From Bordetella parapertussis (GTDB taxonomy: Bacteria; Pseudomonadota; Gammaproteobacteria; Burkholderiales; Burkholderiaceae_B): DNA of 64,000 nucleotides. The position numbers and the translations under genes are program-made. The notes beneath the pieces are model-generated. The model was not told where the DNA came from, searched no databases, and saw only the letters and a list, made by a program, of their open reading frames with translations. The DNA lies in contig CAMBZR010000003.1 in assembly GCA_945872285.1 (NCBI GenBank), positions 1 through 64,000 of the forward strand. The letters are read 5' to 3'. The stretch's first letter is position 1. Each line of letters starts with the position of its first letter. Shown piece by piece: positions 26,682 through 34,822 of this stretch.

Positions 26682-28631
26682 CTAACCGACCAGATGGTAA
26701 TCCGATAGCTTGGCTTCATAGGTTAGGCGCCAATAGTCGAGCAGGCTCCAGGGTTGATTGGTGACAATGCGACCTTTGGCATTTTTGTACCAGGTGGAGA
26801 CTGAAGGATGGCTCCAAGATAGCTGCCCGAGCAGACTATCAATTTCTTGGTTGTAACGGTCGTGCACCTCTTGGCGACACTCGACTGAACGGATTGGTTG
26901 GGTGCGTAATGCCTGGATCAAGCCCATGAAGTAACGAGTTTGGCATTCGGCCAAAAAGAGGGCGCTGCCACCGTGGCCGATATTTGTATTGGGCCCGTAC
27001 ATCATAAAGAAATTCGGAAACTCAGGTGCCGTGATCCCTAAGAAAGCCCTTGGATCATCGTCGCCCCATTTTTGTCTGATCGTGACACCACCACGGCCTT
27101 GAATATCCATTGGCCACAGCATGCGACCCGCTTGAAAGCCGGTGGCCATCACAAGAATATCGGCCTCAATCAAGGTGCCATCTTCAAGTTCAATCGCCTT
27201 GGCGTGCACCTGCTTAATCGCACCCGTTTCAAGCCTAACGTTGTCACGCTTGAGCATGCTGTACCAACCTGCATCGCCCAACACACGCTTACCAAATGGC
27301 GGGAAATCAGGCACAACCTTTTTAAGCAAATCGTCTCGACCTGCCAGCTCGCGACGAATGTGCTTCACCATGCTTTCCCGCAGGCGCGCGTTAAACGCGC
27401 TGATCGATTCAGAGCCGCCTTGCCAGGTCGGGTCGATTTTTAGTGCTTCAAACAAGCCATCACCAAAGGCCCAAAATAATTGAAAGCGATACCAGGGTGC
27501 GTAAAAGGGCACATTGTTCAATACCCACTTGGTATCCTCACTGACTACCCCATCGATGTTAGGTCTGCGAACCACCCAACTGCCCGAGCGCTGTAAAACG
27601 GCAAGCGACTCAACTTGCGCGGCGATCGCGGGGCCTACTTGAACTGCGCTGGCTCCGGTGCCGATCAAGGCAATTTTTTTGCCTTTCACGTCAAGGTGTT
27701 CGGGCCATTGCGCTGTATGAACGACTTGCCCTTGAAATTGTTCAAGGCCAGGTAGCTTTGGAATCGCAGGACGGTTAAGTTGCCCTACGGCACAGATGAC
27801 CGCGTTGGCTTGGATGTACTCAACGCGGTCTGTGTCGTCAGTCGTCTGCTTGGTTGTCTTCTGATTTGCATGTATCGACCACGTTTGCGTCGCTTCATCA
27901 AACACGACTGACGACACTTCGGTATTAAACCGAATGTGTTTGCGGACTTCGTACTTATCAGCGCAGTGCTCAAGATACGCTTGAATCGCGTCGCGCTGCG
28001 AAAAGTAGTTTGGCCAGTTGTTGTTGGGCTCAAACGAAAATTGATAAAAATGATTAGGCGTATCCACTGCGCAGCCTGGGTAGCGGTTCTCGTACCAAGT
28101 GCCACCGACCTCGGCGTTTTTTTCAAAGATGGTGTAGGGGATGCCGAGTTTGCCAAGGTGGATGGCAGCGCATAGCCCTGACGCGCCGGCACCGATGATG
28201 ACAACGTGGAGGGCGTTTGTCTTGGGACGCGACGGTACCTCGCTAGGAGTGATTGTGCGCGCAAGATTAAGCATGTGCTGGTCGCTGACTTGCAGGCCAA
28301 CTTGCTCAAGCAACATGGGCACATAGGCTTCAGAGACTTGTTCGCCAACGGCTGTACTCATCATTCTTTGTATGACAAGGCTTGAAGGATGCGCCATGAC
28401 TGGCGTGCCCCCTGTGCTCATCTCAACCAGACAGGCAGCCATGCGCTCGCGGATGTCAGCCGCGAGCGCTGGGGGGATGGATTCGAGATGTTCCCAAGCG
28501 CCGCGAATATGCGGCACGATGTGCTCGAGCAGTGACAGATCACCCGTCAGGTGAATGAGAGACATCGCTAAAGGGACGGGGTTTGCCCCTTCAAGACGAG
28601 CGCGGATCGAACTGAAATCTGAGTGCGGCAT
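26682..28631 (-). CDS. Baeyer-Villiger monooxygenase, HAPMO-like
   Basis: A 649-residue FAD/NADPH monooxygenase. A helical extension of about 138 residues precedes the FAD-binding GAGASG (147-152), as in 4-hydroxyacetophenone monooxygenase (640 residues) and unlike the shorter cyclohexanone type. The Baeyer-Villiger fingerprint F-x-G-x-x-x-H-T-x-x-W-P spans 299-310, and the NADPH-binding GTGASA follows at 324-329. Such enzymes insert oxygen next to a ketone to make an ester. It leads an operon with an MDR reductase and an SGNH esterase and is divergent from an NTF2-like/SDR/CMD run. The aryl or aliphatic nature of the ketone is not readable. Confidence 0.93.
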   Translation of the reverse strand: MPHSDFSSIRARLEGANPVPLAMSLIHLTGDLSLLEHIVPHIRGAWEHLESIPPALAADIRERMAACLVEMSTGGTPVMAHPSSLVIQRMMSTAVGEQVSEAYVPMLLEQVGLQVSDQHMLNLARTITPSEVPSRPKTNALHVVIIGAGASGLCAAIHLGKLGIPYTIFEKNAEVGGTWYENRYPGCAVDTPNHFYQFSFEPNNNWPNYFSQRDAIQAYLEHCADKYEVRKHIRFNTEVSSVVFDEATQTWSIHANQKTTKQTTDDTDRVEYIQANAVICAVGQLNRPAIPKLPGLEQFQGQVVHTAQWPEHLDVKGKKIALIGTGASAVQVGPAIAAQVESLAVLQRSGSWVVRRPNIDGVVSEDTKWVLNNVPFYAPWYRFQLFWAFGDGLFEALKIDPTWQGGSESISAFNARLRESMVKHIRRELAGRDDLLKKVVPDFPPFGKRVLGDAGWYSMLKRDNVRLETGAIKQVHAKAIELEDGTLIEADILVMATGFQAGRMLWPMDIQGRGGVTIRQKWGDDDPRAFLGITAPEFPNFFMMYGPNTNIGHGGSALFLAECQTRYFMGLIQALRTQPIRSVECRQEVHDRYNQEIDSLLGQLSWSHPSVSTWYKNAKGRIVTNQPWSLLDYWRLTYEAKLSDYHLVG

Positions 28632-28921
28632 AGATGACTGATAACGTGGTGACGGGCGAGCATCAAAGTAGCAAGTCTACAGTTTCTCGTTTGAAGCGCT
28701 GCAATTGCCGCGTTGCAGCATTTTGAGTCACTGCAAGATGCCTTGATCTTGGTCAGGTTTAGTTAAAAGATTCAAACATGACCGCACCGTTAGTTTGTTG
28801 CGATGTGATTGGAGACCTGCCTGCGCTGGTTGCACAGCGCTGGGACTGGAAAAATTCAAAAAGAAGTACTACGCACACGCTTGCGTGAAATGCTTGCCAA
28901 CGAGAATAAAGGATAAGAGCG

Positions 28922-29500
28922 ATGGATCCGGTGACAACAGAAGGCTTAAAGCAATTATTGAGTAAAGAGCGCATCAAAGAGGTGTTGGTGTCTTACTGTC
29001 GCGGTGTGGATCGTTGCGAATGGGATTCAGTGCGCGAGGCATATCACGTCGACGCGTACGATGACCATGGAGGCTACAAAGGCAACGTTGACGGTTTTAT
29101 TGAATGGCTTGAACGTCGGCATCAAACGATTGAGCAGTCGATGCACTTTATCGGAAACTGCAAGATCGATTTTTTAAGTGACAACGTTGCAGTTGCAGAA
29201 ACCTACTGCGTTGCGTATCAGCGTTATGGGCACGAAGCCCTTGAGACAATCAAGTTATGGCTGGGCGATGAGCCTTTGCAAGCGGGCAAGAAGGTCGTTG
29301 TCGACCTCATCTGTCGCTACATTGATCGTATGGAGTGCAGGCAAGGGGTCTGGAAGATTGCGAGTCGAATTGTTGCCATCGAAGACGTCAAAGCCTCGCA
29401 GCAAGTGGATCGATTACAACCAATCTGGGCCTTGGCCAAGCGCGATCGCTCGGATGCCCTGTGGCAGATGCTTGCTGGTTCAGCTGACGCAAAGCCATAA
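28922..29500 (+). CDS. NTF2-like/SnoaL-type protein
   Basis: A 192-residue cytoplasmic protein with the SnoaL_4-type cone fold: an N-terminal helix pair (KERIKEVLVSYCRGVDRCEWDSV is the family opening, given here in part), then DAYDDHGGYKG, HFIGNCKI and VAETYCVAYQRY strands. Members act as small dehydratases, isomerases or the small subunit-like fold of ring hydroxylases, and many are of unknown role. ATG at 28922 follows AAAGGA. It heads a plus-strand run with the atypical SDR and the CMD-like gene, divergent from the Baeyer-Villiger operon. Confidence 0.85.
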   Translation: MDPVTTEGLKQLLSKERIKEVLVSYCRGVDRCEWDSVREAYHVDAYDDHGGYKGNVDGFIEWLERRHQTIEQSMHFIGNCKIDFLSDNVAVAETYCVAYQRYGHEALETIKLWLGDEPLQAGKKVVVDLICRYIDRMECRQGVWKIASRIVAIEDVKASQQVDRLQPIWALAKRDRSDALWQMLAGSADAKP

Positions 29501-29585
29501 TTTTCGGTACCATGCTTACTAGGTAATGATCACCAAGATTCAAAAATCAAGTTTCAAAAGTCATAAAAGCAATCAGGAGATATCT

Positions 29586-30359
29586 GTGGATTTAAAACTA
29601 AAAGCTAAACGTGCCCTCGTGACCGGTGCCTCAAAAGGGATCGGTAAGTCGTGCGCAATGGTATTGGCGCAAGAGGGATGCGAGGTTCTGCTGGTGTCGC
29701 GCGATGGCGCTGCCTTAAAAGAGTTAGCCGCTGAGATTAAAGCCGCTACGGGCGTTAAGGTTGACTATTTGTCGGCAGATTTAAGCGCAAAAGGGTCGGC
29801 CAGGACAGTGAGTGATTGGGCGGGTGAAATCGATATCTTGGTGAATAACGCGGGCGCCATCCCTGGCGGTGATTTGTTGACGGTAGACGAAGACACTTGG
29901 CGCACAGCTTGGGATTTGAAAGTTTTTGGCTACATCAACCTATGTCGCGAAGTCTATCGCAAGATGAAAGTGCGCCATGAGGGTGTGATCGTCAATATTT
30001 TGGGTGCAGCAGGCGAGCGTCTAATGTCGTCTTACATTGCGGGGTCAACCGCAAACGCAGGCTTGATGGCTTTTACCCGTGCCTTGGGTGGCAGCTCGCA
30101 TAAAGATGGTATTCGCGTGGTCGGTGTGAGTCCTGGCCCCGTTGCGACTGAGCGTTTGACTAAGCTTTTTAAACAGCGCGCTCTTGCTACCTACGGCGAC
30201 GAAAACCGCTGGACCGACATGGTATCGGGGATGGCCTTTGGCCGCCCAGCTGAGCCCGAAGAAATCGCCTATACGGTGGCGTTTGTGGCCTCAGAACGCT
30301 CATCGTACACAACCGGTATTTATATTACGATTGATGGCGGTCTGGCTGCAGCGAATTAA
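29586..30359 (+). CDS. Atypical SDR-fold protein lacking YxxxK
   Basis: A 257-residue SDR. GTG at 29586 is chosen because AGGAG stands 6-7 bases before it and the fold begins at once; ATG at 29526 would add 20 polar residues. TGASKGIG (13-20) and NNAG (87-90) are normal, and TIDGG is present near the end. At the catalytic position the sequence is GSTAN (153-157) instead of Y-x-x-x-K, and the usual serine is replaced by the ILGAAG segment. Cofactor binding therefore looks intact while standard SDR chemistry does not. It may be a different catalyst or a binding protein in the ketone cluster. Confidence 0.88.
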   Translation: MDLKLKAKRALVTGASKGIGKSCAMVLAQEGCEVLLVSRDGAALKELAAEIKAATGVKVDYLSADLSAKGSARTVSDWAGEIDILVNNAGAIPGGDLLTVDEDTWRTAWDLKVFGYINLCREVYRKMKVRHEGVIVNILGAAGERLMSSYIAGSTANAGLMAFTRALGGSSHKDGIRVVGVSPGPVATERLTKLFKQRALATYGDENRWTDMVSGMAFGRPAEPEEIAYTVAFVASERSSYTTGIYITIDGGLAAAN

Positions 30360-30410
30360 TCGATTTTAGAAATGACTAAATTAACAACGACACAACAAAG
30401 GAAGACGAGC

Positions 30411-30860
30411 ATGAATAACGACGATCTGTACCAAAAAGGAATGGAAATCCGCCGCACCTTACACGGTGAGGCAAGCTTCAAAAAATCAAATACCGTAACC
30501 TATGGAGATCCTTTGATGACAAACTTCATCAAGGTTGCAACGACCTCGGTGTTTGGCGCCTTGTGGGCCCGCCCCGGCCTTGACTTGAAAACACGTGCGC
30601 TCGTGGTCATGATCTCGGATGCCTGCACTGGCCAAGAAGCTGAACTGCACATCCACATGATCTTTGCCCTGAAGCAAGGTTGGACACAAGAAGAGATCAG
30701 CGAAGTGTTGCTGCAACTGATGGGCTACATCGGTGCACCTAAAATTCGCGAAGCGATGTTGATTGCAGTGAAAGTGTTTGCAGAGTACGAAGCAAGCTTG
30801 AAGTCTGCGAAGAAGCCTAAAAAAGCGACTAAGAAGGCGCTTAAAAAGGCAGGTAAATAA
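30411..30860 (+). CDS. Carboxymuconolactone decarboxylase-like protein
   Basis: A 149-residue all-helical protein. ATG at 30411 follows AAAGGAAG; an in-frame start at 30372 is less likely. The core TRALVVMISDACTGQEAELHIH-type segment (about 60-80) places it in the CMD/PcaC group, and it lacks the CxxC of AhpD peroxidases, so a decarboxylase or lactonase-like role is more plausible than disulfide redox. The last 16 residues are lysine-rich (KKPKKATKKALKKAGK), an odd tail that could bind nucleic acid or be a low-complexity extension. A strong hairpin follows at 30907-30942. Confidence 0.87.
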   Translation: MNNDDLYQKGMEIRRTLHGEASFKKSNTVTYGDPLMTNFIKVATTSVFGALWARPGLDLKTRALVVMISDACTGQEAELHIHMIFALKQGWTQEEISEVLLQLMGYIGAPKIREAMLIAVKVFAEYEASLKSAKKPKKATKKALKKAGK

Positions 30861-30906
30861 GCGACACCTAACCTTTGCGCAGTAGTTTGTCGAAGATTCG
30901 TAAAAC

Positions 30907-30942
30907 AAGACCTCAAACATCGCAGTTAATGTTTGAGGTCTT
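30907..30942. terminator. Bidirectional Rho-independent terminator
   Basis: AAGACCTCAAACAT (30907-30920) pairs perfectly over 14 bp with 30929-30942 around an 8-base loop. On the minus strand the stem is followed by a T-rich GTTTTA; on the plus strand a TTT closes the stem. It separates the CMD-like gene (plus) from the aldolase (minus, stop at 30979). Confidence 0.8.
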
Positions 30943-30978
30943 TGCTATTGGTACTTCCTAGAATATTTAAACTAAAAC

Positions 30979-31782
30979 TTAATACCCTGTATTGCCCGTC
31001 GGAGCACTAGGCACAGCAGGTGTCCAGCCCGTTAAGCGACCCACTTCGGCTTTGACCCAATTTGACATGGCAGCGCGGTCATTGACCAACATCACCATTT
31101 GAAAGCCTTGGTCAATATAGCGTTGCGAATACTTAGAGCTGCCAGTGTGCATACCCGCCACAACCTTGTGCTTTTTACACAGTTCAAGCATACGATTGAC
31201 GGTTGCCACGTGCAAAGGCTCATCGTTATCCATCACTGGGGGTAAGCCCAACGCCAAGGCCAAATCGGTTGGTCCGATGTAGGCGCCATCTAGGCCTGGT
31301 GTTGAAATGATTTCTTCCATTTTCTCGATACCCTCAGGGGTTTCGATCATGACGATACAGAGCATTTCTTTATCAGAATGTTTTTGGTAGTCAGCACCGC
31401 TATACATAAACGCCCGGTTTGGGCCGTTGCTGCGCATGCCGGTTGGAGGATAGCGGCATGCGGCGACAGCACGTTCAGCTTCTTCACGATTGCTGACCAT
31501 CGGCACGATCACGCCGTAGGCGCCCGCATCTAGCACCTTCATGATCATTGAGGGTTCGTTCCATGGCACACGAACTAAGGGTGTGACATTGGTGGTTGAA
31601 ATTGCTGTGAGCATTGGCACGACGTCTGAGTAATCAATACAGCCGTGTTGCATATCGACGCAAAGCCAGTCGACGCCAGTGTGCGCCATCACCTCGGCAG
31701 GAAAGCAACCAGGAATAGACAGCCAGGCACCAACGGTGGTTTTGCCTTCACGCCATAATTTTTTTAGATTGTTCACACGCAT
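30979..31782 (-). CDS. HpcH/HpaI-family class II aldolase
   Basis: A 267-residue pyruvate aldolase of the HpaI/GarL/YfaU type. Visible catalytic features are His in DMQHGCIDY (about 45), the CRYPPTGMRS loop, Glu in MIETPEGIEKM and Asp in IGPTDLALALG, the metal-binding pair. It splits 2-keto-3-deoxy acids into pyruvate (or oxaloacetate) and an aldehyde. AAAGGAG precedes the ATG at 31782. The divergent neighbour is an enolase-superfamily dehydratase followed by a TRAP transporter, so this enzyme probably performs the final cleavage of a dehydrated sugar acid. Confidence 0.93.
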   Translation of the reverse strand: MRVNNLKKLWREGKTTVGAWLSIPGCFPAEVMAHTGVDWLCVDMQHGCIDYSDVVPMLTAISTTNVTPLVRVPWNEPSMIMKVLDAGAYGVIVPMVSNREEAERAVAACRYPPTGMRSNGPNRAFMYSGADYQKHSDKEMLCIVMIETPEGIEKMEEIISTPGLDGAYIGPTDLALALGLPPVMDNDEPLHVATVNRMLELCKKHKVVAGMHTGSSKYSQRYIDQGFQMVMLVNDRAAMSNWVKAEVGRLTGWTPAVPSAPTGNTGY

Positions 31783-31897
31783 CGCGAGTTCTCCTTTAAT
31801 TGTCTCGTGTCTTAATATAGCCTTGTTTGGTTTTTTTTACCCATGGTTGAACTCTGGCGGTCTAACATAGGCAATCGAACTTAAAAAAGGATCGGAG

Positions 31898-33064
31898 ATG
31901 AGCCTCATCACACGCGTAGAAGTTCACGAGTTTGAGTTTGATGCCCGCAACCTCTCTCGCCAGGGGATGGCACAGTCTGTCACGTTCAAGCGAGGCTCTA
32001 CAGTTCGTCTCTCTAAATTTGCCATTGTGATCCAGACCGCGGATGGCGGGCGTGGTGAATATGTAGCGCAGTGGGTCGCGACGCGCTCGAGTCTTGGTCA
32101 GTTACTGATGCTTTGTCCCCGAATCATAGGCAAAGACGCCCGCGAGCGAATCGCCATCTACGAGGATCTCAAACGTGACATTCGGCAGTTCGATCACATG
32201 GGGCATGGGTGTCTGGATATCGCTCTTTGGGATTGGGCTGGGCGCCACTATGGGGCTTCGGTAACTGAGCTACTTGGTGGCTACCGCAAGCGCTTGCCGG
32301 CCTACGCCAGCACTTATCATGCTGATCGTAACGGCGGCCTTGATTGCAAAGAGGCCTTTGTTGATTTCGCCGAGCATTGCTATGCCTTAGGCTATCGGGC
32401 CTTCAAAGTGCATGGCTGGAACGATGGCAACGCACGCGAAGAGGCGGCTAACGTATTGCATTTGGCCAAGCACGTGGGCGATCGTTTGACCTTGATGCTA
32501 GACCCTGCCTGTGAGCTTAGAACCTTTGCCGATGCGTTGTATGTGGGACGCGCGTGCGATGAAGGTAATTATTTTTGGTACGAAGATCCCTACCGAGACG
32601 GGGGCGTCTCTGCGTTTGCACACAAGCGTTTGCGCGAGATGCTCAAGACGCCGTTACTGATGACTGAGCATGTCAGAGGTGTTGAGCCCAAAGCTGATTT
32701 TGTATTGGCGGGTGGTACCGACTTTTTGCGAGTCGATCCAGAGTACGACATGGGGATTACGGGGTCGCTCAAGATCGCGCACATGGCTGAGTCACTAGGA
32801 CTGGATTGCGAGATTCATGCAAGCGGGCCGGCACACCGCCACTTGATGGCGGCGATGCGCAACACAAACTATTACGAAGTGGCGTTAGTGGGGCCCGATT
32901 GCCCCAACGCGCTGGCGCCCATCTATACCTGTGGCTATACCGATCAACTTGACTGCGTCGGTGCTGACGGTTGCGTCTCGGTGCCCACGGGACCTGGGCT
33001 AGGGGTGACCTACGATTGGGGGTTTATTAGCCACAATCGTACTCAACTCCACGTTTTTGAATAG
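31898..33064 (+). CDS. Enolase-superfamily (mandelate racemase-type) dehydratase
   Basis: A 388-residue enolase-superfamily enzyme. Metal ligands are Asp202 in LMLDPA, Glu229 in WYEDP and Glu257 in MTEHVR. The second-strand motif is Lys170-Val-His172 rather than Lys-x-Lys, and His307 in IHASGPAH may provide the opposite acid/base. This set is typical of acid-sugar dehydratases of the mandelate racemase branch. AGGATCGGAG precedes ATG 31898. TRAP genes follow after about 200 bases and an aldolase is divergent, supporting dehydration of an imported sugar or hydroxy acid. Confidence 0.92.
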   Translation: MSLITRVEVHEFEFDARNLSRQGMAQSVTFKRGSTVRLSKFAIVIQTADGGRGEYVAQWVATRSSLGQLLMLCPRIIGKDARERIAIYEDLKRDIRQFDHMGHGCLDIALWDWAGRHYGASVTELLGGYRKRLPAYASTYHADRNGGLDCKEAFVDFAEHCYALGYRAFKVHGWNDGNAREEAANVLHLAKHVGDRLTLMLDPACELRTFADALYVGRACDEGNYFWYEDPYRDGGVSAFAHKRLREMLKTPLLMTEHVRGVEPKADFVLAGGTDFLRVDPEYDMGITGSLKIAHMAESLGLDCEIHASGPAHRHLMAAMRNTNYYEVALVGPDCPNALAPIYTCGYTDQLDCVGADGCVSVPTGPGLGVTYDWGFISHNRTQLHVFE

Positions 33065-33260
33065 ATATTCGCTAGATGCAAGGACAACCCGGCAAGGGCC
33101 GCCTGATGGCATACGAGGCCAGACGTTGCAAATCTCAAGCGATAAATAAAGTTTGCGTCCTCTGAAGCGCCTGTAGTACAGTGAATCAGCAAAAAAATAC
33201 TGAGTGGCTATGACCACCCAAATTCACGTTCAATTCAAACCATCGTGGCAGAGACAAAAT

Positions 33261-34271
33261 ATGAAAATCGCTCGCTCATTTACAAAATTCGCCCTGGCTG
33301 CTGCTTTGACCACACTGTCACTGGCAGCCGCTGCTCAGGTCACCTTACGCTTTGGTCATGCCAACAGTCCAGGCGAGGTTGCCTATGACCTGTACCAAGA
33401 ATTTGCCAATAACGTCAATAAAAAATCGAATGGTCAGCTAAATATTCGAGTGTTCCCATCTGAGCAGCTCGGCAAAGAGGTTGATTTGCTGCAGCAGCTT
33501 AAGTCAGGTGCACTTGATATTTCAACGCCCTCAATGCCAACTTTAAATATTATGGTGCCGGCGTTCGAGATGCCTAGCGCTCCATTTTTATGGAAAGACT
33601 GGAAAGAAGCCGAGGCTGTGATTCGGGGCGCCGCCATGGAGCCGATCTGGACAGAGCTAAAGGATAAACACAACATTGTGCCCCTGACTAAGATTTGGTA
33701 CTGGGGCTGGCGCAACTTTACGTTTACGAGCAAAGAGGTGCGTAAGCCCGAAGAGATGGCTGGTTTGAAGGTGCGGGTACCTGAGTCGCCGATTTGGGTT
33801 GAGATGGTGCGCGGCTTTGGTGCTGCACCGACACCTATTCCTTTTGGCGAGGTGTATACCGCATTGCAACAAAAAACGGTTGATGGTCAAGAAAACCCAA
33901 TCCCCACCATTTATTCGCGTAAGTTCTACGAAGTGCAGGGCGTGCTGTCGATGACACGTCATATGCTTCAGAACAATACATTGTTGATCAACAAAGCGAG
34001 TATGGCCAAACTCAAACCAGAGTTGCAAAAGCTGTTGATCGACGAAGCCGAAGCGGCGTCTGCAATCAACACCCAGAAGCAGCAAGCGCTTGAGGTGTCG
34101 ATGCTTGAAGATATCCGCAAATCGGGTAAAACAAAAATTATTGCCGATCCTGATCGTGATGCCTTTGCTGCAAAGATGCAGGCTGTCTATCCAAAACTTG
34201 AAGCCCGCTGGGGAACTGAGAACTGGAAGCGCGTGCGTGCTGAGATTGATCAGATGCGCGCCGCCAAGTAA
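33261..34271 (+). CDS. dctP: TRAP transporter receptor DctP
   Basis: A 336-residue receptor with signal MKIARSFTKFALAAALTTLSLAAAA-Q. ATG 33261 is preferred to an in-frame start at 33204 because the latter would bury the signal. Opening RFGHANSPGEVAYDLYQEF and Arg172 in MAGLKVRVPES match DctP receptors for sugar acids and dicarboxylates; FGEVYTALQQKTVDGQENP is the conserved late segment. DctQ starts 8 bases after the stop and DctM after that, so this is a full TRAP system, fed by or feeding the dehydratase in front. Confidence 0.94.
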   Translation: MKIARSFTKFALAAALTTLSLAAAAQVTLRFGHANSPGEVAYDLYQEFANNVNKKSNGQLNIRVFPSEQLGKEVDLLQQLKSGALDISTPSMPTLNIMVPAFEMPSAPFLWKDWKEAEAVIRGAAMEPIWTELKDKHNIVPLTKIWYWGWRNFTFTSKEVRKPEEMAGLKVRVPESPIWVEMVRGFGAAPTPIPFGEVYTALQQKTVDGQENPIPTIYSRKFYEVQGVLSMTRHMLQNNTLLINKASMAKLKPELQKLLIDEAEAASAINTQKQQALEVSMLEDIRKSGKTKIIADPDRDAFAAKMQAVYPKLEARWGTENWKRVRAEIDQMRAAK

Positions 34272-34279
34272 GGGCAGCG

Positions 34280-34801
34280 ATGTTTCAAGCAGTCAAACGC
34301 CTAGGCAATGGATTGGCCTGGCTCGAGGATCTCTTGGTGATGTGGACGGTGGCGATTATCGCCGTCCTGCTAGGGCTTGGTGTGATACTGCGCTATGTCT
34401 TCAACGATCCAATCACCTGGTCTGAAGAGTTCGTGGTGACTCTGTTTGTCTGGTCTGTGATGTTTGGTATCCCATCGGCGCTGCGTTCGCGCATGCACAT
34501 TCGCATTGACGTGCTGATTTTGCGGCTGAAACCTCAAGCTCGCAGATCTGTAGGTCTGTTGGCCTGTGCGGCGGGTGCCGTCATTTTGGTTGCGGCGATT
34601 TACGCAGGCGTGTCTTATACGTTGAACGTATGGGCGAGCAACACGCCAATGCTTGGCTATTCGATGGGGTGGATTTTTATCTCAATGCCAATCGGTTTTG
34701 CACTCACGCTATTGCACGGTGCGATTATTTTAGTCGATGAAGGCCCCGAGGTCGTATTTCAAAATGCGACAGAAACGGTCATTGATATGGCTCAGACTTA
34801 A
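34280..34801 (+). CDS. dctQ: TRAP transporter small membrane subunit DctQ
   Basis: A 173-residue inner-membrane protein with four predicted helices. The family segment LGLGVILRYVFNDPITWSEE lies at about 35-54, followed by LRSRMHIRIDVL, both conserved in DctQ. It lies between dctP (8 bases) and dctM (21 bases) and would couple the receptor to the sodium-driven DctM channel. Confidence 0.93.
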   Translation: MFQAVKRLGNGLAWLEDLLVMWTVAIIAVLLGLGVILRYVFNDPITWSEEFVVTLFVWSVMFGIPSALRSRMHIRIDVLILRLKPQARRSVGLLACAAGAVILVAAIYAGVSYTLNVWASNTPMLGYSMGWIFISMPIGFALTLLHGAIILVDEGPEVVFQNATETVIDMAQT

Positions 34802-34822
34802 TCAATAAGTGATATCCATTTC

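Noticed and set aside
27785-28348. A 187-codon minus-strand ORF inside the HAPMO-like gene
   Set aside because: It is an out-of-frame shadow, rich in Ser/Arg/Pro, within a gene whose frame carries all Baeyer-Villiger motifs.
28779-28889. A 36-codon ORF between the HAPMO-like and NTF2-like genes
   Set aside because: It has no ribosome site and no convincing similarity, and it lies in the expected promoter region.
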